From contig CACZHN010000141.1 in assembly GCA_902780985.1 (NCBI GenBank), positions 1 through 11,118 of the forward strand: a DNA stretch of 11,118 nucleotides, in the 5' to 3' direction. The DNA is from an uncultured Lachnospiraceae bacterium. GTDB lineage: Bacteria; Bacillota_A; Clostridia; Lachnospirales; Lachnospiraceae. Made by a program: the position numbers and the translations under genes. The notes under the pieces are model-generated. The model had not been told where the DNA came from and searched no databases. It saw nothing but the letters and a program-made list of their open reading frames with translations. This document shows positions 7,092 through 11,118 of the stretch, piece by piece (the first letter of the stretch is position 1; every line of letters starts with the position of its first letter).

Positions 7092-7137
7092 AGCCTATGG
7101 GAGTGATCAAATGACTGCTCCTGTAGGCTCTTTTTTT
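7092..7137 (+). terminator. Rho-independent terminator of the small membrane protein gene
   Basis: AGCCTATGGGAG (7092-7103) pairs with CTCCTGTAGGCT (7118-7129), 12 pairs including two G-U, followed by C and seven T residues (7131-7137). It lies 15 bases after the stop codon at 7076, inside the cassette. Confidence 0.88.
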
Positions 7138-7174
7138 GTTGGTTTGACTATCGTTCGAGTGTATGAAATCAACT

Positions 7175-7242
7175 CTGTCCAAAAACTTGCAAGCAACGGA
7201 ACCATTTAGGTTCCAACATTTCTGAGGTGATCCCCAGTCCCC
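7175..7242 (-). repeat. Right inverted-repeat arm of the cassette
   Basis: Read on the minus strand it repeats the left arm. The CCCCAGTCCCC block is at 7232-7242 and ATTTCTG at 7218-7224. A GGAACC/GGTTCC hairpin occupies 7198-7214, and the 25-bp block 7175-7199 has one mismatch to the left copy. The arm is shorter than the left one because the hairpin and its loop are smaller. Confidence 0.75.
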
Positions 7243-7311
7243 CTTGTGCTTGCGCACTGTAACTCAAGATTGCTGTAATACCGGAAGAGGAAGAATAATA
7301 ATCGAAATCTG

Positions 7312-7336
7312 AAAACACCCATTGGGTGTTTTTTTT
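7312..7336 (+). terminator. Rho-independent terminator upstream of the replication gene
   Basis: AAAACACCC (7312-7320) pairs with GGGTGTTTT (7324-7332) around ATT and continues into a T-run to 7336. No gene directly precedes it, so it may insulate the replication module from upstream transcription, or end a short RNA. Confidence 0.85.
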
Positions 7337-7392
7337 ATTTCAACGTGACAATTATCTGATAGTCTAAATTGAGAGGCGAAGGAGGTGATGAA

Positions 7393-7998
7393 ATGCCAAT
7401 AGAGAAATATCCGTATAAACGAGGTGATGAGATAAGCCGGGATATATATTACAGGCTGCCGAAATACTTATTTGAATATGAATCGCTTTCAGGATTGTCG
7501 ATTGAAGCTAAGGTATTGTATGCAAAGTTTCTGGAGCTTCTGGAACTGTCTGCGAAGTACGGATGGTATGACGATGAAGGAAGGTTATATATCAGATACA
7601 CGCTTAAAAATGTGGAGGAGTTCTTTAAGTGCAGCAATCATAAAGCACGTGAGATATTTAAGGAGCTGGGAGAGGATGGCGCCGGGCTGATAACCAGAGT
7701 GAATCAGCCAAGGGGCAGACCAGCAATCATATATGTTCATAAGTTTGTCAAAGAGGATGATGATCTGAGAGAAGTATACAGAACAGCATACGCCCGAAAG
7801 AACCGTGAATGCGCCCAAAAGAACATAGATAACGCCCCAAAGAACAGTGGGTATACGCCCGAAAGAACCGCTAATAAATATATTAATAATAAAATAAAAA
7901 AAGAAAATAATTATAAAGGATTTCAGAAAGAAAATCCCTATAATTATGCAACTGATGATTATGAAAAATTATATTCAGATGAAGGAGGAAGTTTCTGA
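7393..7998 (+). CDS. Replication initiator protein, RepA_N family
   Basis: This 201-residue protein has the RepA_N N-terminal winged-helix domain over about residues 14-120. It begins with YYRLPKYLFEYESLSGLSIEAKVLYAKFLELLELS and continues through GWYDDEGRLYIRYTLKNVEEFF, CSNHKAREIFKEL and GLITRVNQPRGRPAIIYVHKF. Such proteins start theta replication of Firmicutes plasmids and integrative elements by binding iterons within their own gene. Residues about 130-160 are low in structure and coincide with four iteron repeats in the DNA. The frame is open from a TTG at 7369, but the ATG at 7393 is preferred because a near-perfect AAGGAGGTGAT (7379-7389) precedes it. The short C-terminal part is K/N/Y-rich and ends in DEGGSF, where the next gene's ribosome-binding site is embedded. 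The gene pairs with the helicase loader downstream. Confidence 0.9.
   Translation: MPIEKYPYKRGDEISRDIYYRLPKYLFEYESLSGLSIEAKVLYAKFLELLELSAKYGWYDDEGRLYIRYTLKNVEEFFKCSNHKAREIFKELGEDGAGLITRVNQPRGRPAIIYVHKFVKEDDDLREVYRTAYARKNRECAQKNIDNAPKNSGYTPERTANKYINNKIKKENNYKGFQKENPYNYATDDYEKLYSDEGGSF
7790..7869 (+). repeat. Four iteron-like repeats inside rep (putative origin)
   Basis: Copies of RCGCCCnAAAGAACM lie at 7790-7804, 7811-7825, 7832-7846 and 7855-7869. The first three have a 21-bp period. The fourth is offset by 23 bp, which puts it in another reading frame, yet it matches the first copy over 18 bases (ATACGCCCGAAAGAACCG). Conservation is therefore at the DNA level. RepA_N replicons are known to carry their origin within the rep gene. 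Confidence 0.75.
7871..7918. other. Very AT-rich tract next to the iterons (possible unwinding element)
   Basis: Directly after the fourth iteron the sequence is almost entirely A and T (CTAATAAATATATTAATAAT and onward), while still coding for the N/K/I-rich part of Rep. A GC-containing iteron block beside an AT tract is the usual layout of an origin with its melting region. Confidence 0.55.
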
Positions 7999-8000
7999 AA

Positions 8001-8834
8001 ATGACTAGAGAACTTAATGAAAACGAATATATAAATCAGGAAGATGGATTTATCTATTGCAGTATTTGTGGCCAGCCTAAAGAGAAAATCTACCACTACA
8101 ATGCTTTTGATGAAGACAGATGTGAGTGTATAAAATGCAGGTGCGAAATAGAGAAGGAGGAAAGAGAAAAACATGAGGAGGAGGAAAGGGAAAAGCGTAT
8201 GCATATTGAAAGAATCAGACAAGATGGTATGAGGGATGAGAAGCTGAGGAAATGTACATTTGATAATGATAAGGGTTTCTGCTCTAAGATGGATATAGCT
8301 CGGGAGTATGTTGATGAATTTGAAACTCTGAAGCAGGGCGGAAACGGATTGCTTTTATGGGGGCCACCGGGCAGCGGAAAGACTTTCTTTGCAGCATGTA
8401 TAGCAAATGCGCTTATAGAATGTGAGATATCGGTTTATATGACAAACTTTTCGACGGTGATCAATACGCTTACCGGATTGTTTTCGGAAGAGAAGAATAA
8501 ATTTATATCGGATATAAGCAGCAAACAGCTTTTTGTCATAGATGATCTGGGAATAGAACGTAATACCGAGTATGCGTTGGAACAGGTTTATAACGTGATT
8601 GATACGAGGTACAGAAGCGGAAAGCCTATGATCGTTACGACAAACATTGCACTTGATGATATGAAGAAACCGAAAGATTTGATGCATAAGAGGATATTCG
8701 ACAGAGTGCTGGAGGTGTGTACTCCGATTCTGATAAACGATGAGAATATTCGGGATATAAAGACCGAAGAGAATAATAAAATTGTTGGAAAAACAATAAA
8801 AAATTGCGAAGGGATGGTGAAAAGAAATGAATAA
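8001..8834 (+). CDS. DnaC/IstB-type ATP-binding helicase loader
   Basis: This 277-residue AAA+ protein of the DnaC/IstB family probably loads the host replicative helicase at the element origin. The N-terminus has a cysteine cluster (C20, C23, C41, C43, C46, C48) resembling a zinc-binding module, then a highly charged helical stretch (about 49-75). The ATPase core follows with Walker A GPPGSGKT (121-128), Walker B VIDDLG (179-184), sensor 1 IVTTN (211-215) and the KRIFDRV arginine region. The start ATG lies 2 bases after the rep stop, with GGAGGAA (7983-7989) inside the rep end, so the two are translationally coupled. An IS21-type IstB role is unlikely, because no istA gene is near and the zinc-type N-terminus plus rep linkage fit a replication role. 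Confidence 0.9.
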   Translation: MTRELNENEYINQEDGFIYCSICGQPKEKIYHYNAFDEDRCECIKCRCEIEKEEREKHEEEEREKRMHIERIRQDGMRDEKLRKCTFDNDKGFCSKMDIAREYVDEFETLKQGGNGLLLWGPPGSGKTFFAACIANALIECEISVYMTNFSTVINTLTGLFSEEKNKFISDISSKQLFVIDDLGIERNTEYALEQVYNVIDTRYRSGKPMIVTTNIALDDMKKPKDLMHKRIFDRVLEVCTPILINDENIRDIKTEENNKIVGKTIKNCEGMVKRNE

Positions 8835-9021
8835 ACCAGAAAGAAACAGTGATGGAAGGTATAAAACCATAGATCATGTGATGAAAGAAACAAACCTCTG
8901 TAGGAGTAATGTGATAAAACTCGCAACAGAGGCAAATGCATTGATCAGAATAGGCAGAGCAGTCCGTATAAATGCTGAAAAACTTTATACCTATATAGAT
9001 CAGGTATATGGTTGTTGGTAG
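8827..9021 (+). CDS. Small excisionase-like helix-turn-helix protein
   Basis: This 64-residue protein carries a MerR/excisionase-type winged helix-turn-helix. IDHVMKETNLCRSNVIKLATEANALIRIGRAVRINAEKLYTYI resembles the helix, turn, wing and 'R-I-D-hydrophobic-L' pattern of Xis-like and DNA-binding-domain-17 proteins. It overlaps the helicase-loader gene by 8 bases and so belongs to the rep operon. The ribosome-binding site is weak (GGTGAAA). In Tn916-type elements the small basic protein next to int is Xis, which bends DNA at the ends and directs excision, and that is the most probable job here. A transcriptional regulator is the alternative. It ends 2 bases from the convergent RHH gene, with no obvious terminator between them. 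Confidence 0.75.
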   Translation: MNKPERNSDGRYKTIDHVMKETNLCRSNVIKLATEANALIRIGRAVRINAEKLYTYIDQVYGCW

Positions 9022-9023
9022 AT

Positions 9024-9242
9024 TTATTTCTTTTCGTTGAGCTTCTCAATTTCAATGAGATATTCCATGGCGCGGATAGCAAAAGAATTTAATGATTCAC
9101 CGGCGTTTTCGGCAGCCTGTTTATAGTAATCTCGTTTCCCTTTTGGAACACGGATTTTAATATCATCAAAGTTTTTGGTGAGATACTTTTTTTGAGATTT
9201 TGCTCGTGCGGGAGTGTATGTAGATTCCTTTTTTTCTGACAT
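9024..9242 (-). CDS. Ribbon-helix-helix (Arc-type) DNA-binding regulator
   Basis: This 72-residue basic protein has a C-terminal ribbon-helix-helix domain. The strand DIKIRVP (about 27-33) is followed by helix A GKRDYYKQAAENAG (35-48) and helix B SLNSFAIRAMEYLIEIEKL (50-68). The N-terminal third is a lysine- and serine-rich tail. Such dimers insert the beta ribbon into the major groove at short palindromes. The gene is divergent from the integrase and shares its regulatory region, where three TATGTATACATA palindromes lie. It is therefore the best candidate for a repressor of int and of itself. AAAGGA (complement of 9252-9257) is a well-spaced ribosome-binding site. No toxin gene is adjacent, so an antitoxin role is less likely. 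Confidence 0.82.
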   Translation of the reverse strand: MSEKKESTYTPARAKSQKKYLTKNFDDIKIRVPKGKRDYYKQAAENAGESLNSFAIRAMEYLIEIEKLNEKK

Positions 9243-9275
9243 GATAATCCGTCCTTTAAATTATTTGATGAGACA

Positions 9276-9304
9276 ATCGTACAATATGAAAATGGTTGTG
9301 TCAA
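9276..9304 (-). promoter_or_regulatory. Promoter of the RHH regulator gene
   Basis: On the minus strand TTGACA (9304-9299) is followed after 17 bp by TACGAT (9281-9276). Transcription would begin near 9269, giving a leader of about 27 bases. The first operator palindrome (9309-9320) lies just upstream of this -35 box. Confidence 0.7.
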
Positions 9305-9308
9305 TGAA

Positions 9309-9320
9309 TATGTATACATA
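9309..9320. promoter_or_regulatory. Operator copy 1, TATGTATACATA
   Basis: A perfect 12-bp palindrome lying 5 bp upstream of the RHH gene's -35 box and about 54 bp upstream of the predicted integrase transcription start. It sits between the two divergent promoters. Confidence 0.65.
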
Positions 9321-9332
9321 CATATAAAAGTG

Positions 9333-9361
9333 TTGAAAAGGTTATGTATACATACTATAAT
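9333..9361 (+). promoter_or_regulatory. Sigma-A promoter of the integrase gene
   Basis: TTGAAA (9333-9338) and a perfect TATAAT (9356-9361) are separated by 17 bp. The predicted start is near 9368. The second operator occupies the spacer and the third covers the start site, an arrangement expected for repression by steric block. Confidence 0.85.
9343..9354. promoter_or_regulatory. Operator copy 2, TATGTATACATA
   Basis: An exact second copy placed wholly within the spacer between the -35 and -10 boxes of the integrase promoter. Its centre is 34 bp from copy 1. Confidence 0.7.
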
Positions 9362-9368
9362 AGAAGTG

Positions 9369-9380
9369 TATGTATACATA
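9369..9380. promoter_or_regulatory. Operator copy 3, TATGTATACATA
   Basis: An exact third copy over the first transcribed bases of the integrase mRNA, ending 10 bp before its GGAGG ribosome-binding site. Its centre is 26 bp from copy 2. Confidence 0.7.
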
Positions 9381-9402
9381 ACTGCTTGCTGGAGGTTTAT
9401 AA

Positions 9403-10605
9403 TTGGCTGTAAGATTAGATTCAAAAAGAAGAAGATTAAAAAAAGGCGAATATGAACATGCTGATGGTCGCTATACTTATAGAGTGATGATTGAAGGGAA
9501 ACGCTATCTTATTACAACCTATTCACTGCAGGAGCTGCGAGAAAAAGAAGAGAAGTTCTATAATGATCTGGAGAAAGGCATTGATCTAGACAAGAGTAAG
9601 CTCACCATAAATGATATAGCCGATAAATATCTGAGTAATAAGAAGAGAACGGTACAGATAACGACGTATCATACGATGACGGCCATGTATGACCGGTATG
9701 TCCGTGATTCTATTGGAAAGAAGCGCTTAGCAGATTTGAAACGTTCAAATGTGAAAGACTACTATCTCGATCTTATAAGCGGAAATAAGAAGATTAGCAT
9801 ATCAACGCTTTCCAGACTTGATACAATACTGAAGCCCATGGTTGAAATGGCAGTCAACGATGATATTATCCTCAAGAATCCATTTAGAGGGGTTATCGGT
9901 GAAATCAGAGGCGAGAGTCATTTTTCAAACAGAAAGATACCTGCATTAACTGCAAAGCAGCAGAATGCATTTATGGATTTTGTCTTTAATATGGATAAGC
10001 ACATATATATCAGGAATATGATCATCTTCCTGTTGGGAACCGGCTGTAGGATTGGAGAAACGGTAGGCCTAAGATGGAGTGATATAGACTTTGACAGGAA
10101 TACAGTCAGTATAAATCACGCTGTGGGTTATATAAGGCAAAATGGGCACTATAGGCAGATATTTAAGAGTACTAAGTCAAAAGCCGGAGAAAGGGAGATT
10201 CCGATGCTCACAGAGGTCAGAAAAGCGTTGCTGAATGAGAAAAGGATGCAGGAAATACTTGGACTCGATCAACCGGTGATTGAAGGATATACGGGTTTTG
10301 TATTTCTTTCTGAAAGAGGAACAATCTTTACCAGAGAAAATGTTGCGACACAGATCAAACAGATAATCAAGGAATATAACGAAGAACATATTGATGATCC
10401 ACTTCCGATATTTACAACGCATCAGTTAAGGCATACATTTGCAACGATGCTGTGTAGAAACACAAGTGATCTTAAGGCTATCCAAAAGATCCTGGGCCAT
10501 GCTGATATAAGTACAACGCTGAATGTATATGCAGATGCAACTGAGGAAGGTGTTAATGATTCCATGAAGGCATTGGAAGGTGTTATGTTTAATAATGGTA
10601 AGTAG
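9403..10605 (+). CDS. int: Tyrosine recombinase / integrase, Tn916 Int family
   Basis: This 400-residue site-specific recombinase would integrate and excise the element. A basic N-terminal arm-binding domain (RRRLKKGEYEHADGRYTYRV onward, about 8-60) resembles that of Tn916 Int. A SAM-like core-binding domain follows (about 65-165), then the catalytic domain (about 185-385). The active-site set is complete: Arg216 in GTGCRIGE, a likely Lys258 in KSTKSKAGERE, His340 and Arg343 in HQLRHTF, His366 in LGHADIST, and the nucleophile Tyr376 in NVYADAT. The start is a TTG at 9403 with GGAGG (9391-9395) 7 bases upstream; no better ATG exists in frame. The promoter is overlaid by three palindromic operators, so expression is probably tightly repressed. 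It appears intact and is followed by a hairpin terminator. Confidence 0.95.
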   Translation: MAVRLDSKRRRLKKGEYEHADGRYTYRVMIEGKRYLITTYSLQELREKEEKFYNDLEKGIDLDKSKLTINDIADKYLSNKKRTVQITTYHTMTAMYDRYVRDSIGKKRLADLKRSNVKDYYLDLISGNKKISISTLSRLDTILKPMVEMAVNDDIILKNPFRGVIGEIRGESHFSNRKIPALTAKQQNAFMDFVFNMDKHIYIRNMIIFLLGTGCRIGETVGLRWSDIDFDRNTVSINHAVGYIRQNGHYRQIFKSTKSKAGEREIPMLTEVRKALLNEKRMQEILGLDQPVIEGYTGFVFLSERGTIFTRENVATQIKQIIKEYNEEHIDDPLPIFTTHQLRHTFATMLCRNTSDLKAIQKILGHADISTTLNVYADATEEGVNDSMKALEGVMFNNGK

Positions 10606-10607
10606 AG

Positions 10608-10631
10608 TAAAGGGGCTGTAAAGCCCCTTTA
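10608..10631 (+). terminator. Hairpin terminator after the integrase
   Basis: TAAAGGGGCT (10608-10617) pairs perfectly with AGCCCCTTTA (10622-10631) around GTAA, three bases after the integrase stop. The stem is 10 bp with a GC-rich core. The trailing T-run is short (CCCCTTTATTG), and with TAAAGG on the other side it could act in both directions. Confidence 0.8.
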
Positions 10632-10655
10632 TTGCTATAAAAAGTAAAATGGATT

Positions 10656-10664
10656 TGGTATAAT
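10656..10664 (+). promoter_or_regulatory. Extended -10 promoter for the downstream gene
   Basis: TGGTATAAT is a perfect extended -10 (TGn plus TATAAT). A -35-like TTGCTA (10632-10637) is too far away at 21 bp, so recognition would rely on the extended -10. Transcription would start near 10671. Confidence 0.6.
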
Positions 10665-10705
10665 CTAGAGATATAAAAATATAAGTGGATGGATATGTAT
10701 TCATT

Positions 10706-11017
10706 ATGGTTTATTGTAAGGTTCAGATAATTGAAATAATAGATTCCTCGTTCTATCCGGGTATGTGTAAAGCTGCTTTCACAGACTACTTTGGAAAAAC
10801 TCATATAATAGTGGATAAGCCTCCAATCTTTGGATTTGAAATAGAGGATAAGGAATACGAGTTTCCTTTTGAGGCTGTCATGAGTTGTGAGATTATTGAG
10901 GAATTGGGCGATTGTATAGTTATTGATACTGAGTATCCGGATTATATAGAATCACAAGAAGAGCTGCATGTGTTCAAGGTGAATAAGAAGATGATAAAAG
11001 CTATAGAATGTGATTAA
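10706..11017 (+). CDS. Small acidic protein of unknown function
   Basis: This is a 103-residue protein if the ATG at 10706 is used. A GTG at 10685 would add seven residues but would lie only about 14 bases from the predicted transcription start. Neither start has a strong ribosome-binding site (GGATGGA at 10687-10693 precedes the ATG). The protein is acidic and alternates short beta-type stretches: CKVQIIEI, KAAFTDYFGKTHIIVDKPPIFGF, FPFEAVMSCEII, DCIVIDT, LHVFKVNKKMIKAIE. It has no membrane segment or signal peptide. It looks like a compact beta-rich fold with no catalytic motif that I recognise. It has its own promoter and overlaps the next, histidine-rich frame by 8 bases, so the two may be coupled. 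Whether it belongs to the element or to the flank is unclear. Confidence 0.7.
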   Translation: MVYCKVQIIEIIDSSFYPGMCKAAFTDYFGKTHIIVDKPPIFGFEIEDKEYEFPFEAVMSCEIIEELGDCIVIDTEYPDYIESQEELHVFKVNKKMIKAIECD

Positions 11018-11118
11018 TGATGCACATACACACGTAATAACTCATACACATGATGGAACGACTCATACACATGTTATAGAGCATACCCATGAACATAATC
11101 ATGTTATTAGTGAAAATA
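11010..11118 (+). CDS. Histidine-rich N-terminus of a protein running off the window
   Basis: The frame opens at a GTG (11010), after an in-frame TAG at 11004-11006, and stays open to the end of the window. The 36 visible residues contain ten histidines in alternating pairs (HTHVITHTHDGTTHTH, then EHTHEHNH). This pattern is typical of metal-binding tails. In clostridia a similar His-rich leader precedes the helical domain of some CsoR/FrmR-family metal-sensing repressors, and it also occurs in metallochaperones and metal transporters, so the protein cannot be named from this part. No clear ribosome-binding site precedes the GTG. It overlaps the preceding gene's stop by 8 bases, consistent with coupling. 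An exact 13-bp repeat ACTCATACACATG (11040-11052 and 11061-11073) encodes the repeated THTH motif. Confidence 0.6.
   Translation, partial: MINDAHTHVITHTHDGTTHTHVIEHTHEHNHVISEN

Larger units (their letters stand above)
6574..7242. mobile_element. ~669-bp cassette with long interrupted inverted repeats (MITE/BIME-like)
   Basis: The left end (6574-6661) and the reverse complement of the right end (7175-7242) share three blocks in the same order. These are GGGGACTGGGG (11/11), CAGAAAT (7/7), and a 25-bp block beginning CCGTTGCTTGCAAG and ending TTTTGGACAG (24/25). Between the second and third blocks each end has a hairpin, with a different stem sequence: GGATTGATATA paired with TATATCAATCC on the left, GGAACC paired with GGTTCC on the right. 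Conserved flanks with a changed but still paired stem point to recognition of structure. The interior carries one small gene and its terminator. No transposase is present and no clear target duplication is seen, so it would be non-autonomous. I do not recognise it as a named family. Confidence 0.55.
7077..7392. other. Non-coding gap with terminators and the right cassette arm
   Basis: No gene is supported here. The gap contains the terminator of the small membrane protein gene (7092-7137), the right inverted-repeat arm (7175-7242), a short GTGC-TTGC-GCAC stem-loop (7247-7258), a second terminator (7312-7336), and the leader of the replication gene. A possible rep promoter element GTGACA (7345-7350) has no well-spaced -10 partner. 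Confidence 0.6.

Noticed and set aside
8001..8834. IstB of an IS21-type insertion sequence
   Set aside because: No istA transposase or IS21 ends are nearby; coupling to a RepA_N gene and the cysteine-rich N-terminus favour a replication helicase loader.
9024..9242. RHH protein as the antitoxin of a toxin-antitoxin pair
   Set aside because: Neither neighbour is toxin-like: one side is the excisionase-like gene and the other is the integrase. A regulator of the divergent promoter fits better.
6265..10700. Direct att repeats flanking the integrase module
   Set aside because: Comparing the int-proximal region (10606-10700) by eye with the left intergenic DNA gave only chance-level AT-rich matches, so no attachment site is called.
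11040..11102. Repeated CATACACATG-type motifs at the right end as a CRISPR array or iterons
   Set aside because: Only one 13-bp exact repeat exists, spacing is irregular, and one open frame explains it as a histidine-rich coding repeat.

Overview
The window looks like the chromosome of a low-to-moderate GC Firmicute, most likely a non-sporulating member of the Lachnospiraceae (Butyrivibrio/Pseudobutyrivibrio-like). This is inferred from protein character and gene order, not from a database search. The left 6.3 kb is a conserved housekeeping block, all on the + strand. It holds the 3' end of proA, an aldose-1-epimerase-family gene, an HU gene with a textbook sigma-A promoter, the S4-domain ribosome quality control gene rqcP (yabO), a DivIC/FtsB-type division gene, tilS, hpt and ftsH. 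This is the familiar Firmicutes order hup/yabO/divIC/tilS/hpt/ftsH. The sporulation genes yabP and yabQ, which usually lie between yabO and divIC in spore formers, are absent.

From about 6.27 to 7.39 kb the DNA turns AT-rich and gene-poor but is full of structure. It holds a TATAAT-type promoter followed about 70 bp later by a 13-bp-stem hairpin (possible small RNA), a tandem 12-bp repeat, and a roughly 669-bp cassette (6574-7242) bounded by long interrupted inverted repeats. Each cassette end carries the same conserved blocks around a hairpin whose stem sequence differs between the two ends but stays paired. The only convincing gene inside encodes a 73-residue membrane peptide and has its own terminator.

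From 7.39 to 10.6 kb lies a compact integrative-element module: a RepA_N-type replication initiator, a DnaC/IstB-type helicase loader, a small excisionase-like HTH protein, a convergent ribbon-helix-helix (RHH) regulator, and a Tn916-family tyrosine recombinase. The rep gene contains four iteron-like repeats followed directly by a very AT-rich tract, so the replication origin is probably inside the gene. The divergent region between the RHH gene and the integrase carries three exact copies of the palindrome TATGTATACATA placed on the integrase promoter and next to the opposing promoter. This suggests that the RHH protein, or another element regulator, represses integration/excision. No relaxase or conjugation gene is visible.

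Right of the integrase, a terminator is followed by a small acidic protein of unknown function with its own extended -10 promoter, then by the start of a histidine-rich reading frame that runs off the window and may be the N-terminus of a metal-responsive protein.
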